Source: Allodiplogaster sudhausi (Eukaryota > Nematoda > Chromadorea > Rhabditida > Diplogasteridae). From it: 64,000 nucleotides of DNA. The stretch's first letter is position 1; every line of letters starts with the position of its first letter. The translations under genes and the position numbers were made by a program. The DNA is taken from contig CALZFC010000251.1 in NCBI GenBank assembly GCA_945643635.1, positions 2,405,001 through 2,469,000 of the forward strand, in the 5' to 3' direction. Below, in pieces: positions 46,450-63,799 of the stretch. The notes under the pieces were generated by a model, which was given only the letters and a program-made list of their open reading frames with translations, made no database searches and was not told where the DNA came from.

Positions 46450-46672
46450 GTAAGATTTTTTCTCTACTCTCAAGAAAGCTTATTATCACATAGTAAATAT
46501 AATTCTCTGTCTCTGTCTTTCGCTCTTTCGTCCTCTTCCCCATCGAAGATCACTTCAGCCTAGTCGGATAAAAGTACAACATTAACCCGTTGCAATCTTC
46601 ATCCGCTCTTAATCATCAAAACCCGATTCACTAAAGCCTTTTTCATGACTGGCGGGAATTTGAAATATCAAG

Positions 46673-51484
<4,812 letters not shown>

Positions 51485-51589
51485 CTGAGAGAGAGAGAGA
51501 GAGAGACTGAGAGAGAGGCTGTGAGAGACAAAAGACAACGAGAGAGAAAGAGTGACAGAGCGACAGAGAGATAGAGTGCGCGAGAGCGA

Positions 51590-51643
<54 letters not shown>

Positions 51644-53477
51644 TGACAGAGACAAAGTGTCAGAGCGTCGGGAAAGGGCCGGGAAGCTGAATATCGCCAG
51701 TTTCTTATTCTCTTCGTCTGCAACTCCTTTCGTGCCACCAAAGAACACAACAAATGTAGAGTGTGGATTTGGCAAATACAATTTGTTCAGTGTTTGCCAT
51801 TAAATAATTTAGTTTCTTTCCAGAAGGACACAGAGTCCGAAGATTAAAATCTGACCACTACATTGCAGTGAAGACTCGCATTAATTATATGTTCATCTCG
51901 TTCTGGAGCAATCAGCCGCATATTTCGGCTTCTGCCAAAATTAGCGGCCGATTTTTACCTGGCACTTCGCGCCTACGTCTTTTTTTAAAGCGTGGTTCAG
52001 TTCGTATAGTCATAAAATGAAGATTTTGAGATTTTGAATGGTTTTGCCCTTCCGTTTTAGAGTACCATTCTAAAAGAATTAGCTGCCTTAGATATGAACG
52101 CCCTCCTAGTCTACACGTTACAGTAAAGTTGGACAAAATCATCGTTCCTCGGAACACTCCTTTAAAAAAAAAACTAAATGATTGATTGCCCATGTTGTAA
52201 TCTTCGTAAAAAAATATTTATTGACCATGGTTGGCGCCTGCCTCTTTCCTTTACACTCATCACATTTATTTTCCATTTGATATCACTGTTCCACGAGATC
52301 TGATCAGTAGGGATATGACGATAGGTGTAATTAACGCCCATTATTAACATGATTTGACATTATTTTTAAGGCTCATTTTTTAAGTAACGACTGTACACAC
52401 AGCGCAGAAAGTATAATACTTCGCCCGGCTGGCGGGAAAGTTCGTTTCTAAGTTCGCATAAAACGTACTTAAAAAACGACAGAAACGAACTTTCCGCCGG
52501 AAACCGAACTTGCAGGACATAAGTTCGTTCTATCCGCACTTTAGATTATTCGAATATTCGAACATTCGATCATTCGAATATTCGAATTCATGTACGTCAA
52601 GTGTGAGTGACTTGCATGCGAGTCACTCTCACTTTCTCTCTCTCACTCTCTTTCTGCGTGTCGCTCGCGCAAACATTCTCTCTACATATGTGTGTTGCTC
52701 TCACTCTCTCACTCTCTCTCTCTCTCTCTTTCAATGTGCCGTTCTCTCTCTCTCTCTTTCTTTCTGCGTGTCGCTCGCGCTCTCATTATCTCTGTTTATG
52801 TGTGCTGCTGCTGCTCTCTCTCTCTGTCTTTCTCTGCTTCTCTCTCTCTCTCTCCTTCTATGTTTCTCTTTCCTCCTCTTATCCCCCTCCCCTCCCGCTC
52901 ACTGCTTCCTATGCTTCTTTTCTGTTCAATGAGAAGACACCACTAAAGGTGTTGAATGGTGCATCATGTCACGAAAGCATTTAGATGTTACAGGAATTTA
53001 TTATTTAAAAACTTCACAAGCTTGGATAAAATTTTTCAAGAAAAGAGACATGGACACGAAAAGCGACGGCATCTGGGATGCAAGTACTTGGGGTACAAGG
53101 AAATAATCTCGAAATTACACGTATACACCGACGTTAGTCTCAGAAAAGATATATTCTCATAAGAGATAATAAAAACCTATGTTACAGAATTGTACAGCAT
53201 CGATTCATGTGAATATTAAACACGAATTGTCAAACAAAATTGTTGCCCCTACAAGATTTTCTGGAAAAAAGAAAGGAATTGGAGTAATCCTAAATATAAT
53301 CTAACATACACGTATGCACAGACGAGAGTCACCGAAACAATATTTCGTCATAAGGGATAAATGATGTCTATGGTACGCATTCTACGGCATCGAACTATAT
53401 GCTAATTCTGTGCCAATTTAAGCAACAAAAAACAGAAGGAAAAGAGGAAGAAGGAATCACAATGTTCAATAAAGAAA
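51485..53477. other. Interval with microsatellites and hairpins but no clear gene
   Basis: Contains a GA tract (51488-51660), a candidate upstream receptor exon at about 51665-51780 that cannot be phased to the next exon without making a stop, a short hairpin (52427-52501), a TTCGAATATTCGAA-type palindromic run (52547-52588) and a CT tract (52617-52880). Confidence 0.5.
52427..52501. repeat. Short inverted repeat with E2F-like ends
   Basis: CTGGCGGGAAAGTTCGTTTCT pairs with AGAAACGAACTTTCCGCC about 35 bp later (one base missing). The end motif resembles the GGCGGGAAAATTCCGTTCT core of dispersed family R1. Confidence 0.75.
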
Positions 53478-54513
53478 TCAAACTTGGGCTGCTTCATCCA
53501 GAGCACTCAGCACTCGCCTTGCTGATTCCGTGAGCTTCACATGCTTCACGCCGAGTAGATGGGAGAGAAGATCCATCTCCGGCTTCACCGGCTCCGGAAA
53601 CATCAAGTTGAAGACGTAGTAGACTGCGATGAGGACGAGAAGCGCAGCACTCCAGTCTCCAGGTACCTGAGTAGGAATTTACCGTTCGAAAAAATAAAAA
53701 AAATAATGTTAAGCGTGTAATGTTGAATTTCCTTACCGTACAAAGTAGAAAGAAACTTGTATCTTAAACGACTTTGGAAATGGTTAGTTACCACAATATA
53801 TGTGTAAAGTAAACACTGTGTTTGTAAAAGCTTCCATACCTTGACTGCTCGCCCATTGACTGCTACGATGAACGAAGTTGCTGAGTCGCCGTAGCTGCAG
53901 ATCACTGGCTGCGTGATGCCAGACTCGGCCAGCTGCTGGATCGCCGTCTCGGCGGTGTGAATCAGCTCAAAGAGATAGAACCATACTAATGCTACAAGTC
54001 AATGAAGAAATGAAAGAAGTACCGTAATGTTCCCGGTTAAGAAATTTGTAAAGTATCCATTACAGTGTAATAGTTAAAACGAACCGGAAACGAAACGAAG
54101 ATGTTCTTCGATCGGCTGAGGTCCCTGTGCTTTCCTTTGGCGAATGACGCAAGCAGCTTGAGGAGACCGCCGTAACTCTTGCTGTCTAAAATTAAAAAAA
54201 AAATGAATATGCAAATGATTGCGTAAATAAAAAAAAGTAACAATGGAAATAAATATTAAAATAACATTATAATATTAGTACGAAATAATAATAAAACGCA
54301 TGGCAATATTTTGCAGCAAAGACAAATGAATAAAAGATCATTCTTACCATGATGGTCCGAGTGAAGAAAGTTGGACTCTTGTACTGGTTGCATCTTCTCG
54401 GCTGTCAAACCACGTTCAGCCATCAGGTCAATCATCGGCAGCAGCTCGCGTATCCATCGCCGTGCCAGGACCTCGCGCTGTAGTCCTTGGTGATAACAGA
54501 AGTCTTCCAGGAC
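53478..54513 (-). CDS. C-terminal exons of an unrecognised gene; loosely SAMD3-like C-terminal domain
   Basis: Exons in phase: 54348-54513 (VLEDFCYHQGLQREVLARRW...), 54085-54185 (DSKSYGGLLKLLASFAKGK...), 53840-53965 (HTAETAIQQLAESGITQPVI, then FIVAVNGRAVK), 53478-53666 (ending with YYVFNLMFPEP and a terminal helix, stop TGA 53478-53480). The pattern of a QPVI-x-FIV-NG block followed by YYVFN-FP resembles the C-terminal domain of the many SAMD3-like or transposon-associated animal proteins; this is from memory and weak. A likely upstream exon is at 54683-54770 (FRRYPILEKGEI) and another at about 55025-55125 (LHLLFKLTGEQYTLPKICE). The visible exons are intact. Confidence 0.6.
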
Positions 54514-55375
54514 CTTAACGAGAACCGAAAAATACTTCGAAATAAATATTAAAAATAAATAAATAGTTCATATCATATTATCATTATTGTGATTCTTTTG
54601 ATTTATGGTTAAGCAAATGTTTAGCAATTTGGTCAATTAAATAAAACAAAGTAAGTAATGAAAGAAATGTAAACAATCGTACTATTTCGCCCTTCTCGAG
54701 TATGGGGTATCTTCTGAAAGAGGGCTCCAGGCCTTGAAAGCGGCAAAATGCTGCTCTTGAGTTCCTTAAAATTAGTCCAATGTTGTTTCTGATGTCTATG
54801 CACTATCAAATTGAACAAAAATAAATAAATTGAAATATGGAAAACACCGAAGTACCTCGTCTTCTCAAAAAGATGAAGATGTTCTGCAGAGAAGGCGGGC
54901 AGTGTGTTCAGCCTCTATAAGGAAACTAAGATGACAGAGATTCTCCGTATATCGAATGATTCAAAAACCGGGATATTTTTGTATCGATGAGAGATAAGAA
55001 TAAAAAAGAAATTAAACAAAGTAAATAATCGTACGTATTGGTCACTAGCAGATTCGATCGCACATGAAATGTCTCGCAGATCTTGGGAAGCGTGTATTGT
55101 TCGCCCGTGAGCTTGAAGAGCAAATGGAGTACATATGCACTCTTTTGTCAATATTAAGACAAGTAATGAATATGGTCAGGATCATCGTAGTTGCAATTGT
55201 TCAACACTTTCTTTTGTTTTTTCTATATTGTCACAAATAACAAAACATATCTCAACCCCATCACTTTTATGCAGAAGGGAAAGAGAATTCGAGAGGCAAG
55301 AAAAGGGGAGTTGGCAGGACTTGGAGGACTTCACACTTCTTTCTTTTCCTCCTTGGCTCTCTTCTTCTCATTCTT

Positions 55376-55631
55376 CTATTCCTTCATCGTCTCATTGTCC
55401 TTTTTAGAGGTCTGCAAGTTGGGAAATGTTTAAATTTTTTTCAAAAGAAAAAGAAAAAATTTTCAAACCTTGATTCCATCGAGGATTGCGGCAAGCGGGT
55501 GAATTTGGTACGGGGCTCCTCAGGAATCCTTAAATACGCTAGATTAGAAATGATCATTCAATGAGTTATCTTACAGTGTCCTTCTCGATCTTCTCCGCCA
55601 ATTCGTCCTTGGGCGATTCCTTCTGGGAACT
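55376..55631 (-). pseudogene. Broken paralogue of the 90-aa Lys/Glu-rich gene
   Basis: Exons 55575-55631 (KESPKDELAEKIEKD), 55469-55528 (DS-stop-GAPYQIHPLAAILDGIK) and 55376-55411 (TSKKDNETMKE, TAG). They match, in order and phase, exons 3-5 of the intact gene at 62874-63609. A TGA at 55520-55522 replaces a conserved Gly codon, and the first two exons are absent. Confidence 0.8.
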
Positions 55632-55908
55632 CTTTAAACGTCTCGTTGCCGCATCTACATATGTACATATTAGCAACTAATTATATTCACCGTAGCAGTC
55701 ATTTCGTCAGGGCGCCTCATCAGTTCAATTAGCACTTAGGGAGACCAAAAAGCGTTTCGCTCAGGATGAGGTCAATGCCAGTATACCAATCTTGCAATTC
55801 AGTGCACAGTTCCTCGCCTCTGCCTACTTTTCATTTCTCGATCTCTTGCAATAGAATTTCACTGTGTTCTTCTCCAGTGCTTTGCGGTGGAAATGAAGTC
55901 ATGCAGTA

Positions 55909-57480
55909 TTGCAGAGAAACATGCCATACATCTTTGTATCTTCTTACTGCTTCGAGGCCGACGATCATTCGGACAATAAGGTGTATGCTCAAGACATTGA
56001 CAGCGATCTACTTTCCAAGCTTCGGGTACTTTCTTCAGCAAATAGCCTTACCTATATATTTGTTAATGCACGGATATTATACATTCAAACTACTACACTT
56101 TTAATTGGTAGAATATTTTAGGGCCATTCAGGCAACAAACGCTATACTCTTTTGCTTGCTCTTTTCTATTATTTTGTTTCCAGCCGAAATACGGAATAGA
56201 TTATGATCCTTACTTGGGAATCACGGTAGAAGTCTCGCTGTGATCTTCTCGACAAGCGAGGCTATCAGGTACCGATTTTTTTCGTTTTAAGTCATTAATC
56301 CTTCTTAGCTTCTACCGAAGAAATATTTAATGTAGCTTAGTTTTCTTAGTTCGCTTGGCAGAAACACGCACGAATTAGAAAAACAATACGAGAAATACAT
56401 CCGTATTTAATGTTGTTTTAATTTTAGGTTGTTGGGCAGACTTTGAAATCGGTGAAGGAGTATGGAGAGGAGATTCGCACACTCTGGACGCTTTGGAAGC
56501 CATGCCTCTCGAGACATCAAACTTAAAGGATATTGAAGAGTACATTTATTAGTATTATTATTATTATTACATAGCCCTATTGATTTAGAAGGAGGAAACG
56601 ACAATCGAAAACAAAGAAGATAAGGTGAAAGCGGATGAGCCGAGGATCGATGAAAAGAAGAAAGATGACAAGAAGAATGATCCGGAAAGTGCGACTGTCG
56701 ATTCGCCCGGTCAGACCGCTGAAATGGAGAACGCGGCGGCGATGAATACAGAAAGCAGCGAATCGCATAAGGAAATTACTGAGAACACTGTCGAAGATGT
56801 CAATGTGGCCGGCTCGCTCCAGCCGAGTCTATCTCTTCCGCAGACGCAGCCTCTCATGACCACTTCCACAGCTGCTAATCTCTCGCTCTCCGCTGATGTC
56901 AGGCCTATCGAGCAGGAGATTCCTCGTCCTCACGATGCAGACCTCCAACTCCTCTATGAACTATACGCCGAGAAGCGTAACGTATTCTTGTACTATCAAG
57001 CGCGTCTTGTGAAGGAGATGCAAGCACGTCAACTGGGAGGGGCAAGGCGAATGCGGGGGGTCTTGGAGAGGCCCCGATGGGGACCGATACTATGATCGTT
57101 GCCCCCTCTGCTCCATCCTTAGCTGCTCCACTCAACGGAAGCGCGACACAACCAACTGCCCCTGCCGTGTTCCCTCTCCAACCACAACAGCCAACGACGA
57201 TAAATGGAATCGCAGTGTCTGCCGTCGACCAGAGAGCACCTCCGGTCTCTTCAGTTGCAGCGGCAACATCTTCTCATCCATACTCTTCCGCGTCCAAGGA
57301 TCCATTCGCAAGATGTCTAATGGCAAAAAAGAATGCAATCGCAAGACTACGTGCACGGCATGTGCAACAACAGATGTCTCTGCAGCAACAGCCTCCCGTG
57401 ACTGGACAACAAACGGCTACGATGCAATTTCAGAAGGGAACAGCCAGACAGTCCGGTGCCTTCCAATCAGCCCTGAACTG
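55909..57480 (+). CDS. Disordered acidic / Gln-Pro-rich protein, unrecognised, probably frame-broken
   Basis: Likely exons: 55924-56022 (MPYIFVSSYCFEADDHSDNK), 56186-56228 (PKYGIDYDPYLGIT), 56429-56503 (VVGQTLKSVKEYGEEIR), then 56590-57480. The last has a Glu/Lys/Asp-rich start (KVKADEPRIDEKKKDDKK), a helical DLQLLYELYAEKRNVFLYYQARL segment and, after an apparent one-base frameshift at 57035-57037, a Pro/Ala/Gln-rich tail ending QSALN-TGA. Paralogous sequence to the first three exons occurs at 60795-61098. No domain is recognised. Splice junctions between 56503 and 56590 are uncertain (no clean donor). Confidence 0.5.
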
Positions 57481-58931
57481 ATACTTTCCCAACTGCCAGA
57501 GCTAATCTACCTTCTACTCGCGATACAACTACTCTAACCATCACTCTTCTCTGACCGGCCACCACACTCATTGTCAGCCGGCTTACTCCACTGGCCAGGT
57601 CGTCTCTTCTCTCGTTGCTCCAATGCAAGATGTCGCTTCTATTTCTACAGACTCCTCTCGACCTTTTCCTATGTCTTGAATCAACATCAATTCTTTCAAT
57701 TGTTCTTTTTTGCCCGTTTTGTTGTTCACCTTTTTCTGTTGTGTACACTCTACATGCGCATCATCAGGTGAACAAAATTGTTTAACATAAGCGAACTCTT
57801 CTTCTGCCTGAATTGTTTTCATCAGTTTCTTGAATATGTTGAAAATATTAAAGCGTAATGAAGAAATTTTCGGCGATGACGAACTCAAATCTATCGCTCC
57901 AGAATTAAAGATAGTTCCGTTATTATTTCATAATTTAGTTATTATAAAGATCGATGGAGATCACTCGGTTAGTCTACCCTCACTCACCTAAAAAATTATT
58001 CTGAAAATATAATAATGCTCGCGCGACGCTTCGATCATTGACGATACAGAGTAGTAGTTACCTCCCTCTTTCATTTCCCTCTTAATTTACCCGAAGAATA
58101 AACAATCCCAAACTGTTTAAAGCTTCACAGCCGAAAATTATTCCAATTAATTATATTGAAACAATATCTTAATTAAAAAGGAGCTTGAAATCAAGAATAA
58201 ATTGACGAACAGTTTTTCTGCAAGACTGTAAATTGCAACGCTGTGAGTGAAAGTGAGATCTTGTGAATGATCTCAAAATTATCTGCGATTTTGCTTTAAA
58301 AGACAAGTACCTCCAAAAAATTTCTAAATGATGAAATTATCACCCCTTATAATCTCTCGTTCTAATGCTCTTCTCATCGGGTTTCTGCAGATGGGTTCCC
58401 TCTCTATGCCCCTCTATTAAAATCAAGAATAAATTAACGAACAGTTTTTTCGCAAGACTGTAAATTACAACGCTGTTAGTGATAGTGAGATCTTGTGCCA
58501 GACAATTACCACTGTTAATTAACATCTGCTCCCTCTTCCACTCTACTCAACGGCAGCTCGACCCAACTCACTGCCCCTACGGTGAAAATAGATACTTTGA
58601 AGCTTAAAGGAATAGGAAAATATTTTTCATTTAGAATAAAATACCTAAATATAAAGATCCTGGCGGGGATGAACGGCTGACAGCCCCGCTGCGATACAGA
58701 AGAGATGGGCTGAGAAAGGGGCCGCTCACTGTCTTCCACTAACTCTTTAATCTCCCTCGTCCCTTATCCGAAATGATAAAAACAATCCCCAACCGATTCA
58801 GATATCTCAGCAGACAATTACCACTGTTAATTAAATTGCAAAGGCATATCTAATCTAAATTGATGTGCCCGATTCTAATCTCTCGGTTTCTCATACCCTT
58901 GTTAAGAGAGCCCCTCTGTAAGGGTCAAGGA
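57481..58931. other. Interval without a supported gene
   Basis: AT-rich. It includes a direct repeat: AAATCAAGAATAAATT(G/A)ACGAACAGTTTTT and the following CGCAAGACTGTAAATT at 58190-58250 recur at 58421-58480. CAGACAATTACCACTGTTAATTAA occurs at 58499 and 58812. Confidence 0.5.
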
Positions 58932-60413
58932 GCGTCTGCCCCGGGGAATTTTTGTTTTATTTGCTTTGGAAACATTATGAGGGATACATCTACTATTCAT
59001 AAAGAAGAAAATGTGGACAAAAAGTTAGAAAAAAAATTTTTCTCTTAGTTATAAGTAAAAATTTTCAAAAAATTTGAAAGGCCATATCTAACGTTATACT
59101 TAATATTTCTCGAAAATCTTTTCAGTGTTCGATTCCTTGTTCGAAACTACACAAAAAAAGTCCGTGTAGACTCTTTACGAAAATGAAAATTTTTATGACG
59201 TTTGAGCAATTTAATTTTTTGAAAAATGGTTTTTAGGTAATAACTTTTTTTATTATCACTTTCCAAAAACTGAATCTTCCATTAGCAAGAACAAGAAAAA
59301 CTACATATACATCTCTACGAGGAAAAATCTCGGATACATTTTTGGGTATCTGCATTTGAATACGGGTTTCTGAGCAAATTTTGGCTTTGGCTGCAAACCA
59401 TAATTTGTTTCAAACATCATCAATTTTAAAACTTAAGAGTCCATTCGATGTAATTTGTTATCCTCTTTAAAATAGTATATCCTTTGTTCGCAAAAGAAAT
59501 TAGTCTAAAGGCCTAAAATTGATTTTTGTGTTTTTGGCCAATTTCTGGCGTTAAAATACTCGTTCTTTGGACCATTAATGGGTCATATAGACCGACGTTC
59601 CACATAATATTTACTCTACCAGAAAGAGCAGTTAAAACTGAGTCGAATATCGCTTTTTAATCAAAATCTGAGGATAAATTTTTTGGGAATACGTTCTTTC
59701 ATGATATACCACTCAAAAGTACTCTAAAAGTCAAGAAATTTCGTTTTTATGAGCCTAGAAGGCGAAATAAATGTATAAAAACTCCTTCGAAGCCAACTAT
59801 CAGGTCATTTGTGAGCATGATTAATAAAAAGGTCATAAGCATTCGAAAGAGCAGAGACTTTTACACAATATATCCACCGATGAAAATCAAAACACCGATG
59901 AAAATGCAAAACGTAAATTTTTCAGAAATCTTGAAATTTCGAAAAATAATCCACGAGATGTTTCGACTATTTTGAGCTGTTCTGCGAAAGCTGGTACCAA
60001 TGGGACTTATGTTCTGAAAACTGTGTAATTAGGTTGTTTAAGACGAGAAACATAAATTTGACATTCATTTTCTACGTTTGACTAATATCCATGGCCAGAA
60101 GAATGAAATATAATATCAGAAAAATTTCATTTCGATCAAGTGAACCATGGATGGTATTCAAAAGTAGAAAATGAACGTCAAATTTATGTTTATGTTTTTT
60201 CGAACAAGGAATCGAACACTGAAAATTTTTTCGAGAAATATTAAGTATAACGTTAGATATGGAATTCCAAAGTTTTTGAACATTTTTACTTATAACTAAG
60301 AGAAAAATTTTTTTTCAAACTTTTTGTCCTTCTTTTCTTCTTTATCAATAGTAGATGTATCCCTCATAATGTTTCCAAAGTAAAAGAAAACAAAAATTCC
60401 CCGGGGCAGGCGC
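58932..60413. mobile_element. 1.48-kb element with about 215-bp terminal inverted repeats
   Basis: Left arm 58932-59146 begins GCGTCTGCCCCGGGGAATTTTTG; right arm 60197-60413 is its diverged reverse complement, ending CAAAAATTCCCCGGGGCAGGCGC. Inside, a second inverted pair (AAACATAAATTTGACATTCATTTTCTAC near 60048, mirrored at 60165-60192) lies next to the right arm. The core is AT-rich with no coding frame. No target-site duplication is certain. It looks like a non-autonomous long-TIR DNA element separating the two segmental copies. Confidence 0.82.
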
Positions 60414-60539
60414 CTATTGAAGCCTCCTTGAGTCTTATAGAGATGGTTTCTTGGACCACGTGGTTGAAAATTAGCGATCCCGCCTCCTTTTATTTCCATT
60501 CCTGGCTTCAATAAATGTCTCATAGCCTCTTCTCATTAT

Positions 60540-61180
60540 TAGCGACTAATTATATTCAATGTAACAGTTACATCGTCAGGGCGCCTCATCACTTAAATTA
60601 GCACATAAGGGATACCAAAAAGAATATCACGCAGGATGAGGTCAAAGCCATTTTACTAATCTTGCTCTTCATTGCACACTTTCTTTCTTCTACCTGCTTC
60701 TGATTTCTCGAGCTCTTGAAATTTCATTTCACTGTGTTCTTCTCCAGTGCTTTGCGGTGGTAATGAAGGTTAGAAGTGTTGCAGGAAAACATGTCATACA
60801 TTTTTGTGACTGCTCAACGCTTCTCAGGCAGCCTTATGAGGCTTCCTACTGTGTACGGCAAAAAATTAGACTTCGGCCTGCATACCGAGCTTTCTTCATC
60901 AGAAAATAACCATTCTTAATATTTGTATATGCTTATATGTAACCATCTTTCCGGGACCCTTCTAGAGATGCATATTTCCTTATTTAATGTATGTTTCTTT
61001 TCTAAGGTTGTTGGGCAGACAACGGAGCCGGTAGGCGAGTATGGAGATGAGATTTGCATTTTATGGACGCTTTGGAAGCAATACCAGGTTTCCGTCCGAC
61101 GAAAATAAAGATGATAATGTTTTTTTTTATTAAATTAATGAACTCTATTGATTTAGAAGGAGGAAACGCCAAGCGAAATG
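60540..61180 (+). pseudogene. Diverged direct duplicate of the 55.7-56.6 kb exons
   Basis: CAGGGCGCCTCATCA at 60577 and following sequence parallels 55706 onward; the ATG exon (60797, MSYIFV), and the VVGQTTEPVGEYGDEI exon at 61006-61088 parallel 55924 and 56429. Here the third exon keeps a regular donor (TACCAG-GTTTCC) that the first copy lacks, while the first exon is truncated by a stop. Confidence 0.7.
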
Positions 61181-61970
61181 GATACTAACGAACTTGAACT
61201 TCCGAGTTCTCATGCCATGCAAGCTTGCCGCCGATTAGCGGCTGCGGGGTATGATCTGACGAACTATGCAAGTGTTGTGATATGGAAACCCACTCCTATA
61301 GGGCCATTGAGATGGCATCCATGCCATACCCCTAAGCCTAGTGGGGGACCTCTTGAGGTGCCCCCTTCGCCGGTTGCTCTTGGCCCTGGCGATTTCCGGG
61401 ATCAGTTCCCAACGTAGTGGGGCCTTGTCTCCTCTGCGGGTCCGTAGCCGTGGCTCTGTATAATGCACTTGTATGCCGAGTTGCCCTTCATCCCACCAAT
61501 TGGGACGGAACTCCCAGACAAGAGCGGAAAGTGTCGTGGTGGAAAGGAGTGGAAGAATAAAAGGGGAAGCACTGTTTGGCTGCGTTAGCAAAGGCAATTA
61601 TCACAGTCTGTGCAACAATTCCCCAACATTTAGTAGTTATGCCACAATGTTAGCCCAATCAGTGCAGCTTATTAAACTGTAAAGTATCGTGCAAGTTGAG
61701 ATCGAAGTCCCCCGAGTGGCACGGCCTGGATTTTCGTGAGAAAAAGCCTTCCGAGCCCATTTCCGAAGCTGTTGTCATCCGCATCCCCAAGCGAGGAACT
61801 CGACCTCTTCGAATCTGCGGCCGTCCGATCACCAAGTCATTTGAGGACGACGAGGAAGTTCATTGGTATGTCTTCTTTGCAATGTATTACTCAGGTTTAT
61901 CACGAAAGCTTTGGGCCACGTGCTCCAGGGAAGAAATTCGCTTCTCCTTCTCGTGGATGAGAGAGGTCAG

Positions 61971-62189
61971 TCAAGCGATGTGGTTGTCCTTGTCGTTGAA
62001 GGCGGCAATGAGAACGTCGAACTTGTGGGCCATACGAGAGAAGAAGTCATCATCGAGTGCCTCTTCGGTGTCAGGATCGGTATCGGGACGGAGCCGCTTC
62101 GGCCGTCTCTGTAAGAGCTCAGCAAACGAGGGAAGAGGCGAGAGAGGCTTTGACAGGAGAGAGGAAGAAGAAGCATTTTCCGATCTCAT
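61971..62189 (-). CDS. Putative small coiled-coil protein, unrecognised
   Basis: ATG at 62189, 72 residues: Ser-rich start, basic RRPKRLRPD segment, acidic DPDTEEALDDD, and a helical HKFDVLIAAFNDKDNHIA end, then TGA. The same frame continues past the TGA for another 36 codons with good coiled-coil character (LTSLIHEKEKRISSLEHVAQSF). One CGA to TGA change could therefore have cut a longer protein. A downstream exon on either strand near 61690-61866 is possible but ambiguous. Confidence 0.45.
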   Translation of the reverse strand: MRSENASSSSLLSKPLSPLPSFAELLQRRPKRLRPDTDPDTEEALDDDFFSRMAHKFDVLIAAFNDKDNHIA

Positions 62190-62873
62190 AACTTTATAGG
62201 GGCCAGTAGATCAATCGAAATGCAATAGGGACCTCATCCTGAGCGAATGATGTCGGCAATTGCAATTTACTGAGTTCACGATTGGCTTGGTTGTGGAAAA
62301 ATGCTTCTTCTCTATCCACAAGCATGGCAAACGTTCTGACAGAGCCTCTTTAAAATTAAGATTAAGAGATAACTAGAAGCAACAGAGAACTATGTATGTA
62401 CCATTTTCTTTCGACTGTTATGTTACATATGTGTACCATAAAGGCTTTCGAACGAACTATAAAATTCACTGCATTACTCTTTAGTGAGTTAATAAGATGA
62501 GGACGACACGATTCCTTGGACAGCGGCGGACGAAAACATTCGAAGACTGGTGGCAAGAAAGGGGAAAGGACAAATGTTGTATATGCATATGTGCACATGA
62601 TTACATTGAATTAAAGGAGCGGCAAGCTCTTCTGTCAATATTAAGATGATGCAAGTAATGACAGTGTTCTGAATCGGTCGTTTCAGTGTCATCGTGGTAA
62701 GAATTGTTCAATACTTTCTTTTGTTTCTTCTGTATTTTTACGGTTAACAAACATATTCCAATCCCACCATTTATATGCAGAAGGGAAAGTGAATTCGAAA
62801 GGGAAGAAAAAGGGAGTTGGCAGGACTTGGACATTTCTTTCTCTTCATCGTTGGCTCCCTTCTTTTCATTCTT

Positions 62874-63609
62874 CTACTCTTTCGTCCGCTCCTCCGAGTC
62901 CTTCATTGTCTCATTGTCCTTCTTCGAGTTCTTTTCGTCTTTGCCCTGCAATTTGGTAAATTTTTAAGTTTCTTATTCAAGCGAAAATAAAGATAAAAAT
63001 TCAAACCTTGATTCCATCGAGGATTGCGGCAAGCGTCTGAATTTGGTACGGGGCTCCTCCGGTATCCTTAAATACGCTAGATTAGAATGCAAGAAAAACT
63101 TCATAATCATTTTACTCACTTCGAACTCATACCACATATTTTATTGAAAAGTAAATAGTTATTTACTTTTCAAAAAAAGAATCAATATAGCCAATCATCT
63201 CTCTATCTCTGGAATCGAGGAGAAATTCAATGTGCGCTGATTGGAACATATCGGCCGTTTTGATGAACATCTACTGATTTTTCACCATAGATGATCGTTC
63301 AAATGAGTTTTCTTACAGCGTCCTTCTCACACAGCTCTGCCTTTTCGTCCTTGGGCGATTTCTTCTCCGCCTGAAGTGCATACTTATTATTTTATTGTAC
63401 TTTATTCCATTAATATAAGCTCAACGAAAGGAAAAGATCTAAATTCAAACCATGCTTCCATCGAAGACTGTGGCAAGCGAGTGAATTTGGTAGGGTGATC
63501 CACCGGGATCCTTAAATAAGCGAAATTAGAGCGAAATACTATACAAGATTTAATATCGTGCCCAATTTTAATATAACAGCACCTCCTTCTTCTCCGACGA
63601 CTTGTCCAT
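62874..63609 (-). CDS. Small 90-residue Lys/Glu-rich protein with alternating exon modules
   Basis: Five exons, every one in phase 0: 63583-63609 (MDKSSEKKE), 63451-63510 (DPGGSPYQIHSLATVFDGSM), 63317-63370 (AEKKSPKDEKAELCEKDA), 63007-63066 (DTGGAPYQIQTLAAILDGIK), 62874-62945 (GKDEKNSKKDNETMK..., TAG). Charged modules alternate with two copies of a D-x-GG-x-PYQI-x-x-LA module, so the gene grew by exon duplication. Introns share the GGTTTGAA donor and CTTAAATA-type acceptor side as well. No signal peptide or known domain is seen; function unknown. All splice sites are canonical and no stop interrupts it, unlike its copy at 55.4-55.6 kb. Confidence 0.72.
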
Positions 63610-63799
63610 GGATGGAGTTGTAAAGGTGGCGCGAGGAGGAAAAAACAGATCGGAATGAGTGAGCAAGGAACTGCGAAGCCTTTTTATATTTTTTTTGAGT
63701 AGAAAAAATTTGCGTAATACAATATTCATCGACGTTTAAGTACCAAGAATATTGCATTTACGTATTATGATCATTTTGTAAAAAGTAAAGGGCATACGA

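Noticed and set aside
61235..61597. A 120-codon - strand frame (and a 79-codon + strand frame) in the GC-richer 61.2-61.6 kb block
   Set aside because: Arg/Trp-rich composition typical of a retroelement tail or antisense frame, but no recognisable domain on either strand; not called.
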